NCBI RefSeq assembly: GCF_003994855.1
Contig: NZ_CP034142.1
Span: 2,790,001-2,854,000 of the forward strand
Reading direction: 5' to 3'
DNA: 64,000 bases
Source of the DNA: Marinobacter sp. NP-4(2019)
GTDB lineage: Bacteria; Pseudomonadota; Gammaproteobacteria; Pseudomonadales; Oleiphilaceae
The notes under the pieces: generated by a model
What the model was told of the DNA's origin: nothing
Databases searched by the model: none
Seen by the model: only the letters and a program-made list of their open reading frames with translations
Translations under genes and position numbers: made by a program
Shown: piece after piece, positions 35,035 to 43,204 of the stretch
Position numbering within the stretch: the stretch's first letter is position 1
How the letters are laid out: the number at the start of each line of letters is the position of its first letter

Positions 35035-35629
35035 GGCGTTTACGGACCGCCTGCCAGTCTCCCGGAGAATCGACGTCATCAAACACCCCGGTGATACCCA
35101 CCCGGGTTGCGCCGGCCCACTGGAGAACCGCTGACGCGCCCCGGTCCCCGTCCAGCGCCATCACCTGTGGCCAGAGCCAGCGCGGCAGATAGGCCGGTAC
35201 GCCAGGGCGATTACCATAATCCGCGGCAACCGCCTGATCCGGCACGCACCTCGCCGCCGCACTCATTGCAACCAGCGCATTGGCGTCCAGTAGCGGCTGA
35301 TCCGCCAACAATACGAAGACACCCCGTGCTTCGGGCCCCAGGCTCACAAGTCCCGCTCGCAGGGAAGCAGACATCCCTTCCATCCAGCTATCGACCGGCA
35401 ACCACCGGGACGGCTGCACGCGGCCACGAAACCGGACCAGGGGGTACGAGGCACCGGTTGCCACCGTCACGGATGCACTGAGCTGCCTGGCCTGAACAAT
35501 CGCCCGATCCAGCAAGGTATATCCACCCGTTTCCAGCAACACTTTTGGGCGACCCATACGACGGGATGCGCCGGCCGCCAGAACCAGTGCGGGGAATTGC
35601 TCATGGAAGCCGTTTTTTGAATTCTTTAT
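34994..35629 (-). CDS. MocA/MobA-like nucleotidyltransferase with abnormal start (possible frameshift)
   Basis: A nucleotidyltransferase of the molybdenum-cofactor cytidylyltransferase/MobA type. The diagnostic LVLAAGASRRMGRPK lies upstream of the first ATG in frame (35557), so that ATG cannot be the true start. In the same frame the protein extends to a stop, after which AGGAGG stands seven bases before an ATA codon at 35629; no ATG, GTG or TTG is available. Alternatively, an ATG at 35601-35603 would lead straight into the motif (MSNSPALVLAAGAS) if a run of four C were five. The body (VLLADQPLLDA, PAYLPRWLW) is intact. Either a rare AUA start, a recent frameshift or a sequence error is implied. 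Confidence 0.75.
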   Translation of the reverse strand: MKNSKNGFHEQFPALVLAAGASRRMGRPKVLLETGGYTLLDRAIVQARQLSASVTVATGASYPLVRFRGRVQPSRWLPVDSWMEGMSASLRAGLVSLGPEARGVFVLLADQPLLDANALVAMSAAARCVPDQAVAADYGNRPGVPAYLPRWLWPQVMALDGDRGASAVLQWAGATRVGITGVFDDVDSPGDWQAVRKRLSQTDLTTRQSRP

Positions 35630-35636
35630 GGTGTTG

Positions 35637-35642
35637 CCTCCT
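35637..35642 (-). promoter_or_regulatory. Shine-Dalgarno AGGAGG upstream of an ATA codon
   Basis: On the minus strand a perfect AGGAGG lies seven bases before the ATA at 35629, exactly where an initiation codon for the MocA-like gene would be expected. Confidence 0.55.
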
Positions 35643-35747
35643 CACGCCAAGTCGAATTGCGGTCTGCCACATCATCAGACTGCTAGCTTCCGGGGATTTT
35701 TGCTAGAATTCTCACATCAATCAACCTCACCCTGTTCGGACTTCCCG

Positions 35748-36599
35748 ATGAATCACCTGTTTGTGGACAATCTCACCGTTATTGATTTCGCTTACCTCGA
35801 CCCGAATCGCGGTCTGGTAGGGGAAAGCTGGATTGCCGATGTGGTCCTTGGCGGTGAGCTGGATGAACAGGGCATGGTGTTCGACTTCAGCAATGTGAAG
35901 CGCACCATCAAACGGGTCATCGACGAACGGGTGGATCACCGCCTGGTCGTTCCCCGTGGCTATGAAGGCCTGGCCTGGAGCGAGGAAGAGCCTGACACAT
36001 TTACCTGGACGCTGACGGATGGTTCCCGGATTGTGCACCGGTCCCCGGATGAAGCAGTGGCCTGGCTTTCCGCCGATCGGGTGGTACCGTCAGCCGTGGC
36101 TGCGTTGCTGGAGCGGGAGTTAATGGCGGTATTGCCGGGTAACGTCACCAATGTCGATGTCCACCTGCGCGAGGAAGTGATCGAAGGCGCCTACTACCAT
36201 TATGTCCACGGCCTGAAGAAGCATTTGGGCAATTGTCAGCGCATTGCCCATGGGCATCGCTCTCCTATTCGCATTGACCGTAATGGCCATCGGGATTATG
36301 AGCTGGAAAAGCGCTGGGCGACGTTGTGGCGTGACATCTACGTTGGCTCTGAGGAAGATGTGAGCCGGCGCTGGGTGGACGAGAAGGGTGTGGCCTATGT
36401 GACCTTCGAGTATGAGGCCAACCAGGGTGAATTCGCGCTGACACTGCCGGAGCGCCGGGTGTATATGATGGCGACGGACACCACGGTCGAGCTGATTGCG
36501 GCGCATATGGCGGATCAGCTCAAGATGGAGTTTCCGGCGGACGCTATTCGGGTTAAGGCTTATGAGGGGGTTGGCAAGGGGGCCATTGCATCTCGCTAA
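35748..36599 (+). CDS. 6-pyruvoyl-tetrahydropterin synthase family protein (QueD-like, two-domain)
   Basis: The 283-residue protein begins MNHLFVDNLTVIDFAYLD and contains two PTPS-like halves. The first has DFSNVKRTIKRVIDERVDHRLV, resembling the QueD zinc/active-site strand with DHR in place of the usual DHxxLN. The second has NCQRIAHGHRSPIRI with the AHGH zinc-ligand pair. It may make 6-carboxytetrahydropterin for queuosine or another pterin, but duplication and altered motifs leave the reaction open. A frame open from 35628 was trimmed to the ATG at 35748. An extended minus-10 (TGCTAGAAT) at 35701 may drive it. Confidence 0.8.
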   Translation: MNHLFVDNLTVIDFAYLDPNRGLVGESWIADVVLGGELDEQGMVFDFSNVKRTIKRVIDERVDHRLVVPRGYEGLAWSEEEPDTFTWTLTDGSRIVHRSPDEAVAWLSADRVVPSAVAALLERELMAVLPGNVTNVDVHLREEVIEGAYYHYVHGLKKHLGNCQRIAHGHRSPIRIDRNGHRDYELEKRWATLWRDIYVGSEEDVSRRWVDEKGVAYVTFEYEANQGEFALTLPERRVYMMATDTTVELIAAHMADQLKMEFPADAIRVKAYEGVGKGAIASR

Positions 36600-36622
36600 G
36601 CTCTTTAGCCCCAGTCTGCGCA

Positions 36623-36723
36623 CGGCGGGAAGAAACCTCCCAAAACACGCCGTGAACCCGTCCATGGGGGCTTGGTGTTGCCATCCCTGGCAACACACAG
36701 TTTTGGGAGGTTTCTTCCCGCCG
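36623..36723. repeat. Nested inverted-repeat element (about 100 bp)
   Basis: Perfect 24-bp arms (36623-36646 and 36700-36723) enclose a 53-bp core, which itself holds a perfect 9-bp hairpin GTGTTGCCA/TGGCAACAC (36675-36696). The arms read CGGCGGGAAGAAACCTCCC and its complement. There are no genes inside and no obvious target duplication. It resembles interspersed palindromic elements or small MITE-like units that I recall from Marinobacter intergenic regions; copy number cannot be judged from one window. Confidence 0.75.
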
Positions 36724-36767
36724 CACGCTCCAGCTTCGGAGACTGCTTTTCAACTTTCTTCAGACAC

Positions 36768-36797
36768 AAAAAAACCGCCCGAAGGCGGTTTTTTTGA
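36768..36797. terminator. Bidirectional terminator of tRNA operon and QueD-like gene
   Basis: ACCGCC/GGCGGT stem with a short CGA-containing loop, flanked by seven A and seven T residues, works for both strands between convergent units. Confidence 0.85.
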
Positions 36798-36831
36798 TGG
36801 CTTTCCGGTGGACTAAACCGTTAAGCCGTAT

Positions 36832-36907
36832 TGGCGTCCCCTAGGGGGTTCGAACCCCTGTTGCCGCCGTGAAAGGGCGGAGTCCTAGGCCACTAGACGA
36901 AGGGGAC
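36832..36907 (-). tRNA. tRNA-Glu (anticodon TTC)
   Basis: 76 bases beginning GTCCCCTTCGTC, with anticodon loop CCCTTTCAC, T-arm GGGGTTCGAACCCC and encoded CCA. The acceptor stem GTCCCCT pairs with AGGGGAC. It lies 7 bases after tRNA-Ala in one transcript. Confidence 0.97.
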
Positions 36908-36914
36908 TAGAAAT

Positions 36915-36990
36915 TGGTGGAGCCAAGCGGGATCGAACCGCTGACCTCAACACTGCCAGTGTTGCGCTCTCCCAGCTGAGCTATGGCCCC
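36915..36990 (-). tRNA. tRNA-Ala (anticodon GGC)
   Basis: 76 bases beginning GGGGCCATAGCTCAGCTGGG, with anticodon loop CTGGCAG, T-arm GCGGTTCGATCCCGC and encoded CCA. First of the tRNA-Ala/tRNA-Glu pair downstream of gltX. Confidence 0.97.
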
Positions 36991-37003
36991 TCAACGGCTG
37001 CGT

Positions 37004-37032
37004 ATATTAAGGATCCGCCCTATGGGCGTCAA
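37004..37032 (-). promoter_or_regulatory. Promoter of the tRNA-Ala/tRNA-Glu operon
   Basis: On the minus strand TTGACG and TAATAT are spaced by 17 bases. Transcription would begin about seven bases before the tRNA-Ala 5' end, typical of stable RNA promoters. Confidence 0.75.
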
Positions 37033-37102
37033 CCTCTTTTCTTCAATTTTTTCAGTTTTCTGAACATCCCTGTCCATTCCGTTCACTTCTTCACCAAAGC
37101 GG

Positions 37103-38587
37103 TTATTCCGCAAGCAATGCGGCGTATTCTTTTTCCACTCGCTTGGTTTCTTTCTTGGAGAAGCCACCCAAAACCTCAAGAGCGTGACGCAACCGTGAAC
37201 GGGTCATGTCCGGTCCGAGCAGTGCCATGGAATCCATCACCGACCAGGAATTGGGGGTACCAGCGATGGCCACGAAGATGGAGAACATAAAGTCCCCCAT
37301 CTTCAGGTCCATGGCCTTGGCCAGGGTTTTGATGTCAGCGAAGATGTTGTCCTTGCTCCAGTGGCGCTGGGCTTCCAGCTTCCACAGGGTGAACTGGAGC
37401 ACCCGCTTGATCTGGGCCTCCTCCAGTTTGTTGTGGGCAAAATCCTCCGGTTTGAGGTTGAGCATGCCGGAGAACATGAACGCCGCCATCGGGGCCACAT
37501 CGGAGAACACCTCTGCCCTTCCCTTGATGTGTGGGATCAACGCGCGCAGGGCGTCTTCGTTGAACCACCAGTTGCGCATCTTCTCGACAAACTGATCGTC
37601 GCTCAGGTCTTCACGCAGCCACAGGCCGTTCAGCCAGCGCAGTTTTTCCACATCGAACACCGGACCGCCCAGGGATACCCGCTGGATGTCGAAGTTCTCG
37701 ATCATCTCGTTCAGGGTGAACTTTTCCCGCTCATCGGGCATCGACCAGCCCATGCGACCGAGGTAGTTGGTGACCGCCTCCGGCAGGAAGCCCATGCGCT
37801 CATAGAAGTTGATGCTGGTGGGGTTCTTGCGCTTGGACAACTTGCTCTTGTCCGGGTTTCGCAGCAGCGGCAGGTGGCACAGCTCGGGCATGTCCCAGCC
37901 GAAATACTGGTACAACAGTTTGTGCTTGGGTGCGGAATTGATCCACTCTTCGCCACGCAACACATGGGTAATGCCCATCAGGTGATCGTCCACCACGTTG
38001 GCCAGGTGGTAGGTGGGCATGCCGTCGGATTTCAGCAGGATCTGACAATCCACCTGGGACCAGTCAATCTCGATGGTGCCGCGCAGCATGTCGCGGATCT
38101 CGCACACGCCCTCATCCGGCACTTTCATACGGATCACATAGGGCTCGCCGGCGTCCAGGCGACGCTTCACTTCTTCCTCGGGTAGCTCCAGGTCGCCCTT
38201 GATGCCGGGATTCAGGCCCTGGGCCTTGCGCTCTTCGCGGATGGCCTCCAGTTCCTCCGGGGTACGGAAACAGTAAAAGGCGTGGCCGGCGGTGACCAGA
38301 TCCAGCGCGTACTGGCGGTAGGAATCTTTGCGCTCGGACTGGCGATACGGCCCATGAGGACCGCCGACATCCGGCCCCTCGTCCCATTCCAGACCCAGCC
38401 AACGTAGCGCGCGCAGGATGTCCTGCTCGGACTCCTCGGTGCTGCGGGCCTGGTCGGTGTCTTCAATACGCAGAATGAACTGGCCGCCATGCTGACGGGC
38501 AAAGCACAGGTTGAACAGGGCCACGAAGGCGGTACCAACGTGTGGATCACCGGTGGGTGACGGGGCAATTCGGGTACGTACGGTCAT
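37103..38587 (-). CDS. gltX: Glutamyl-tRNA synthetase
   Basis: Charges tRNA-Glu with glutamate. The class I signatures are IAPSPTGDPHVGTA (HIGH-type, residues 7-20) and KLSKRKNPTS (KMSKS-type). The start at 38587 gives 494 residues; the frame runs 24 codons further without conservation. In the insertion where E. coli GluRS binds zinc through Cys residues, only one Cys is left (HAFYCFRTPEEL), so this appears to be a zinc-independent form. The gene is followed by tRNA-Ala and tRNA-Glu on the same strand. Confidence 0.97.
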   Translation of the reverse strand: MTVRTRIAPSPTGDPHVGTAFVALFNLCFARQHGGQFILRIEDTDQARSTEESEQDILRALRWLGLEWDEGPDVGGPHGPYRQSERKDSYRQYALDLVTAGHAFYCFRTPEELEAIREERKAQGLNPGIKGDLELPEEEVKRRLDAGEPYVIRMKVPDEGVCEIRDMLRGTIEIDWSQVDCQILLKSDGMPTYHLANVVDDHLMGITHVLRGEEWINSAPKHKLLYQYFGWDMPELCHLPLLRNPDKSKLSKRKNPTSINFYERMGFLPEAVTNYLGRMGWSMPDEREKFTLNEMIENFDIQRVSLGGPVFDVEKLRWLNGLWLREDLSDDQFVEKMRNWWFNEDALRALIPHIKGRAEVFSDVAPMAAFMFSGMLNLKPEDFAHNKLEEAQIKRVLQFTLWKLEAQRHWSKDNIFADIKTLAKAMDLKMGDFMFSIFVAIAGTPNSWSVMDSMALLGPDMTRSRLRHALEVLGGFSKKETKRVEKEYAALLAE

Positions 38588-38692
38588 GTAACGATCCTGA
38601 TAGATTAAGTGGCCGACTGGAAAGCCACGCATTATAACGGCCCAGAACGAATTTCGCATGATGGCGGCGCGACCCGTCTTTAATCGCGCAAC

Positions 38693-38716
38693 ACTTTGTT
38701 ATATTATAACGTTTCA
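38693..38716. promoter_or_regulatory. Zur box upstream of znuA
   Basis: The dyad TTTGTTATATTATAACGTTT, with a perfect core GTTATA-T-TATAAC, matches the gammaproteobacterial Zur operator pattern and lies about 25 bases upstream of znuA, between it and gltX. The minus-strand reading contains TATAAT, so it could also overlap a promoter for gltX. Confidence 0.8.
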
Positions 38717-38741
38717 ATCCTGTTTCAGAGCACGCACCATC

Positions 38742-39719
38742 ATGCCCAACAAATCACAAACCAGCATCGCCATGCTGGGATTAACCGCGCTATTGAGCCC
38801 GCTTTCCGCAATGGCCGGCACCAATATTGTTACCTCGATCAAACCGCTGGAACTCCTGGTCAAAGCCGTCGCGCCCGACGATGCCAACGTCACCAGCCTG
38901 GTCCCCGCTGGCTCCAGCCCTCACAACTACACCATGCGCCCCTCACAGCGCCGGGCGCTGGAAAATTCCGACGTCATCTTCTGGGTCGGTCCGGAAATGG
39001 AAACGTTCCTGTCCCGCCTGCTCGGCGGTGAGGAGTTCAGGGAACGCACCGTTTCGCTGATGCATGGTGATGACGTACCCCGAGCCGACGACACCGACGC
39101 GCACCATGATGAGCATGAGGAAGATCACCACGACGATGACGATCATGGTCACGATGATCATGGTCACGATGATCATGGCCACGATCATGGCGCAGGCGAA
39201 GACCCTCACATCTGGCTGGATCCGGTACTGGCCCTGGAGATGGCAAAAGACATCCACAAAGCGCTGTCACAACTGGAAGGCGCCGACACCCAGGCCCTGG
39301 ACGCCAACCTGGCGCGATTCGAGAAGACGCTTCTGGAGGCTGAAGAAGACATTCAACACCGCCTTGAGCCACTGGCCAACATCAGCCTGTTCGCCTATCA
39401 CGATGCCTTCACGCGCTATGCCGGGCACTTCAACCTGACATTGGACGGCATTCTCACCCTGAACCCGGAATTGTCCCCGGGCGCCCGGCACATTGCCGAG
39501 GTGCAGGACAAACTGCGCAAGGCCAACCAGCCCTGCCTGCTGACCGAACCCCAGTTCAACCGTCAGTGGTGGCGTTCCATCACCGAGGGGCTGGATATCA
39601 CCTTCAGCACCTGGGACCCGCTGGCTACGGACATTGAATCCGACCGGGACGGCTACGTGAACTTCCTTCAGGGTATCGCCGACAACGCGCTGGCCTGCCT
39701 ACCAGAGAACGCCCAGTAA
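38742..39719 (+). CDS. znuA: Zinc ABC transporter, substrate-binding protein ZnuA
   Basis: The periplasmic zinc receptor of the ZnuABC importer. The 325-residue protein has a signal peptide (1-25, ending SAMA). Zinc ligands include His61 in SSPHNYTMRPS and His156 in EDPHIWLDP. The His/Asp-rich loop between them (117-150) has many His and is built from repeats. The start at 38742 was chosen over the longer frame from 38658 because it begins the signal peptide. The permease and ATPase genes (znuBC) and zur are not nearby in this window, so znuA is separate from its partners. Confidence 0.94.
   Translation: MPNKSQTSIAMLGLTALLSPLSAMAGTNIVTSIKPLELLVKAVAPDDANVTSLVPAGSSPHNYTMRPSQRRALENSDVIFWVGPEMETFLSRLLGGEEFRERTVSLMHGDDVPRADDTDAHHDEHEEDHHDDDDHGHDDHGHDDHGHDHGAGEDPHIWLDPVLALEMAKDIHKALSQLEGADTQALDANLARFEKTLLEAEEDIQHRLEPLANISLFAYHDAFTRYAGHFNLTLDGILTLNPELSPGARHIAEVQDKLRKANQPCLLTEPQFNRQWWRSITEGLDITFSTWDPLATDIESDRDGYVNFLQGIADNALACLPENAQ
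39138..39190. repeat. 15-bp tandem repeat encoding the ZnuA His-rich loop
   Basis: Three to four near-identical copies of GATGATCATGGTCAC encode repeated DDHGH units inside znuA. Copy number changes would keep the frame, so loop length could vary between strains. Confidence 0.8.
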
Positions 39720-40613
39720 CAGTGGAATGGTGATCATGGCCAGCAATGTCTGGCCACTGATGATCCCGGCCATCAGAGGCGCGTCACCACCGAGCTGGCG
39801 TGCCAGTATGTAAGACGAGGTAGCCGTTGGCAGAGCTGCCAGCAACACCGCCACCTGCACCAACATGCCGTCCAGCCCCAGCAACAGCGCCAGGCCGGCG
39901 GTAATCAGCGGAAATGCCACCAGCTTGGCCACCGACGACACCAGGAAAGGCGTCGACGCGCCCCGCAAGGCCTTCAACTGCAAACCTGCCCCCACCGTCA
40001 TCAACCCCATGGGCAGCGCCAGATCGCTCAACGGCATCAGGATACCGGCAATCAATGGATGGAACCCGATCTGGAAATAACTCCAGATCACCCCGATCAC
40101 CGACCCGACAATCAGCGGGTTGGTCACGATCGCCTTCAGCACCGGCCGCAACCGCAGTGGCCCCTGTCCCGCCGCCATCGAAAACATCAGGATGCAAAGC
40201 AGGTTGAGCAGCGGCACCTTGACCGCCACCGCTATGGCAATCAGCGACAGCCCGTCGTCGCCCAGCAGCATGCCGGCCGCCGCCAGGCCCACGTAGGAAT
40301 TGAAACGGATACCGCCCTGGTAAACGGAAGAAAATATCGGCCCTGGCCAGCGCCAGATGAATTGCAACAATGCCAGCACCAGCGTCATCACCAGCAGCAT
40401 GGCGACAATCAGCAGCAGGATCTCGCCGTAGGCGGAGGCGGGCAAACGGGCCTGACCCAGTTTGTAGACCAGCATGGCGGGGAACAGTACGTAATAGGTG
40501 AAGCGCTCCGCCTGCATCCAGAAGCCTTCACCGGGGAAGTTCCAGCGCCGAAACAGGTGCCCCATAACGATAAGCGCAAACACAGGCACCAGTGCCTGAA
40601 CCATCACCGGCAT
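39699..40613 (-). CDS. AEC family transporter (auxin efflux carrier-type permease)
   Basis: A 304-residue inner-membrane permease with about ten membrane helices arranged as two halves. The sequence near the N terminus (VPVFALIVMGHLFRRW) and the mid-protein crossover resemble the AEC/malonate permease family. Substrates in bacteria include organic acids, and none can be named here. The start at 40613 has GGGAGAG seven bases upstream; the frame opens nine codons earlier. The 3' end overlaps the znuA 3' end by 21 bases. Confidence 0.87.
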   Translation of the reverse strand: MPVMVQALVPVFALIVMGHLFRRWNFPGEGFWMQAERFTYYVLFPAMLVYKLGQARLPASAYGEILLLIVAMLLVMTLVLALLQFIWRWPGPIFSSVYQGGIRFNSYVGLAAAGMLLGDDGLSLIAIAVAVKVPLLNLLCILMFSMAAGQGPLRLRPVLKAIVTNPLIVGSVIGVIWSYFQIGFHPLIAGILMPLSDLALPMGLMTVGAGLQLKALRGASTPFLVSSVAKLVAFPLITAGLALLLGLDGMLVQVAVLLAALPTATSSYILARQLGGDAPLMAGIISGQTLLAMITIPLLLGVLW

Positions 40614-40695
40614 GTCGACTCTCTCCCGAACCCCACTCACACAAGGCCCGAAAGGATAACAAAGTTAGCAGGCTAGCGTCTTGATCCAGCGTATT

Positions 40696-41466
40696 CTAAT
40701 CGCGCCAGAGCTTCCGCAACACACTGCGGGTGACCGCCGCCGGCGCGGATTTGGCAATGGGCCACAAGGCCTTGAACTGCATGGAGATCGGCCGGTGCAG
40801 ACGCGGCCGCTCTACCTGCGCCCACACCTGGGCGGCCACCACATCCGGTGTCAGATTCACGCCAAGGCGCTCGAACAGCCGCGAGCGCTCCTCGTTCTGC
40901 TGCACCATGCCGGTGTTCACGAACGGCGGCATCAGGTCGCACACACGGATACCATGGGGCTCCCACTCAATATCCAGCGCCTCCGTCATGGCCCGTACCG
41001 CATGTTTGCTAGCCGAGTAGGACGCAAAGTCGGGAATTCCGTAGGCGGCGGACGCCGAACTCATATTCACCACCTGGGCGTCGGGCGTCGCCTTCAGGTA
41101 CGGAAACGCTGCATGCAACACCGTCATCAGTCCGATCACATTGACCTCAACAATCGCCCGATGGGCTGAGAGGGGAATCTCCTCAAACCGCCCCACCTTC
41201 AGAATACCGGCATTGTTGTGCAGCAACCGCAACTGCCCACCAGTGCGCTCGGCGAATTCCGCCAGCCCCTGCTTCACCGATGCCTCATCCACCACATCCA
41301 TCACATGGGTGCTGCAGCGATCTTCACCCAGCTCGTCCCGCAGCTTTGTCAGTGCCGCCTCGTCCCGGTCGGCCGCGCCGACAAACCACCCCTTGGAAGC
41401 AAACAGGAGCGCGGTCTCACGACCGATGCCGGCAGCGGCGCCGGTGATAAAAATGCATTCTTTCAC
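40696..41466 (-). CDS. SDR-family oxidoreductase
   Basis: A 256-residue classical short-chain dehydrogenase. The cofactor motif ITGAAAGIGRE is at residues 7-17, NNAG at about 87-90, and catalytic Ser, Tyr and Lys lie in NMSSASAAYGIPDFASYSASK (split here around YxxxK as YSASK). The C-terminal half suggests a membrane-associated or lipid substrate but is not diagnostic. The start codon is GTG. It lies 28 bp after the hemerythrin gene on the same strand, so co-transcription is possible. No substrate can be assigned. Confidence 0.88.
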   Translation of the reverse strand: MKECIFITGAAAGIGRETALLFASKGWFVGAADRDEAALTKLRDELGEDRCSTHVMDVVDEASVKQGLAEFAERTGGQLRLLHNNAGILKVGRFEEIPLSAHRAIVEVNVIGLMTVLHAAFPYLKATPDAQVVNMSSASAAYGIPDFASYSASKHAVRAMTEALDIEWEPHGIRVCDLMPPFVNTGMVQQNEERSRLFERLGVNLTPDVVAAQVWAQVERPRLHRPISMQFKALWPIAKSAPAAVTRSVLRKLWRD

Positions 41467-41494
41467 AGGATTTCCTTGGAGTTATTGCGTTCGG

Positions 41495-42079
41495 TCAGGG
41501 CCTGTCGCGGCGAGCCTCCCGGATTGACCGCGCAACTCGAGCCGACATGGCCGCGTACTTTTCCAACAGTGCCGATACAGTGCTCGACATCTGGCCACTC
41601 AACTGATCATCCACCACACGCCTCGCCTCAGCCAGGGTACTGCCGCGCTTCAGCTCCAGCACCGTTAACGCCATTCGACGATCAGACTCAAGAATATGGA
41701 AAGCCAGCCATCTGGCAAGATAGTCGAAAATGTCCGCAAGCACCTGCTCTTCACGGGCCTTACTGCCCCTGAAAATCTGAATCTGTGCAAAAAAGAGTTG
41801 GTGGCTGTCGTGATGATTCCGGACCGCGTCCCCGGTACCCAGGCCTTCGTGCCAGATAGCTTCTTCGGATTTGAAATGAAACGCCGCGTAATCAAGCAGC
41901 TCATCAAGAATGTGTTCGCAATCCACCCTGGCGACACCAGAGACAAAATGCCGGGCCAGCCGATTCAGAATATCGACCAGTACCTTGTGCTGCTGGTCAA
42001 TTTCCTCAATTCCGGTCTCAAAATTCCGGTTCCAGGGAAACGGGCTGAGCGTATCGGAGCCCGCGTTATGTTCCGGCAT
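41495..42079 (-). CDS. Bacteriohemerythrin
   Basis: A 194-residue protein with a hemerythrin fold. The diiron ligands are seen as IDQQHKVLVD, FHFKSEEAIWH, NHHDSHQLFF and AFHILESDRRM, in the order H...HxxxE...HxxxH...HxxxxD. Such proteins bind O2, and some bind NO. A C-terminal helical extension of about 60 residues goes beyond the usual 130. It is cytosolic. The SDR gene follows immediately. Confidence 0.92.
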   Translation of the reverse strand: MPEHNAGSDTLSPFPWNRNFETGIEEIDQQHKVLVDILNRLARHFVSGVARVDCEHILDELLDYAAFHFKSEEAIWHEGLGTGDAVRNHHDSHQLFFAQIQIFRGSKAREEQVLADIFDYLARWLAFHILESDRRMALTVLELKRGSTLAEARRVVDDQLSGQMSSTVSALLEKYAAMSARVARSIREARRDRP

Positions 42080-42183
42080 GGTGAAGCCCTCCCCGCCTGG
42101 GCGCGTCTACGCAACCAGCATACCAAGCAGATCGACTCCGGGCCTTGTCTGAGGTCAATGTTGGGAGGGTTTGAGCCCGCCAG

Positions 42184-43056
42184 TCAGCCTGGCTCTCCGA
42201 GCCATTTTGCCTTGGCTTTCTCAACCAGCGCGCGGGCATCGTGATTCCACGGATGGAAATTCGGGCTATAGAACTTGAGATAGGATGGCAGTAGTTTCCG
42301 AAACACCCCGGGCTTGCCCCACATATAGTTCAGGGCGCCGGCCCAGGATTTCAGATTGCCCAACTGGCCGTCTTCCTTCATCAACTGCACCAGGTGGATA
42401 CTGGTAAACACCGGGAAAATCACACTCACCACCAGCATTTCCTGCAGCCGCACGCTCTCGCGGCCACCCACTGCCTTGTAGACGTCAAACGCAACAGCCT
42501 TGTGCTCAGACTCCTCAATGGCATGCCAGGCCCAGATTTTCGCCATGCGCGGGTCCATTTCCTCCAGCGCGTCATACTTCAGCAGGAATTCCTCGGCCAT
42601 CAGCGCCGTAAAATGCTCTACTGCCACGGTATGGGCCAACTGCCGTTCAGGGCTGAAATTCTTGCGCATCCAGTCCATAAACGCCTGGATTTCCGCCTCC
42701 AGCCGGCCAAGACCAATGCCCCGCTCTTCCAGGAAGCCATTCAGCAGCTTGTGCTCCCGTGAGTGATGCGCCTCCTGACCAATGAACCCACGCACCGCTT
42801 TCTTCAGTTCCGGATCGGTAATGCGGTCCCGATAATGGCGCACGGTATCAATGAAGAAGGTTTCGCCCGGCGGAAACGACGAAGACAGCGCCGCCAGCAG
42901 CAGCGTTTTGACCGGATCGTTGTCCCACCAGTATTTGGGCACGTCCTCCGCCAGATCGATATCAGGCCGACGCACCTCCGGAACCATACTCAGGGGTGGT
43001 TTCGTCGGCTTACGTTTTGAGGAACGAATAGCCTTGATGTTCGCAATGGAAGTCAT
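42184..43056 (-). CDS. Metal-dependent hydrolase-like protein (PF10118), ferritin-like
   Basis: A 290-residue PF10118 family protein. The di-metal helix motifs are FIGQEAHHSREHK, AVEHFTALMAEE and WHAIEESEHKAVAFDVY, which look like a ferritin-type diiron site. The biochemical role of the family is not established. It is often encoded beside AraC regulators and SDR enzymes in oil- or lipid-degrading gammaproteobacteria, as here. The start at 43056 has GGAGA upstream. The divergent AraC-type gene begins 150 bp away and may control it. Confidence 0.85.
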   Translation of the reverse strand: MTSIANIKAIRSSKRKPTKPPLSMVPEVRRPDIDLAEDVPKYWWDNDPVKTLLLAALSSSFPPGETFFIDTVRHYRDRITDPELKKAVRGFIGQEAHHSREHKLLNGFLEERGIGLGRLEAEIQAFMDWMRKNFSPERQLAHTVAVEHFTALMAEEFLLKYDALEEMDPRMAKIWAWHAIEESEHKAVAFDVYKAVGGRESVRLQEMLVVSVIFPVFTSIHLVQLMKEDGQLGNLKSWAGALNYMWGKPGVFRKLLPSYLKFYSPNFHPWNHDARALVEKAKAKWLGEPG

Positions 43057-43204
43057 GGGCAGTCTCCGGTTTCCGGGATTTCTTGTAATCTGGCCCACAG
43101 AGTACTGGTCAGAAGGCTACCTCCGTGAGATGTTTGGCGGACAATGCACTTGTCATTGGTGGCCAATGTTCGACGGATCTCCACATACAATCACGCTGTC
43201 CGAC

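Noticed and set aside
37103..38587. gltX read as glutaminyl-tRNA synthetase or glutamyl-Q tRNA synthetase
   Set aside because: Length, the C-terminal anticodon domain and the tRNA-Glu neighbourhood fit full GltX; the glutamyl-Q enzyme is much shorter.
42851..43204. N-terminal extension of the AraC regulator from 42851
   Set aside because: It overlaps the divergent PF10118 coding region by about 200 bp and the added residues have no family similarity.
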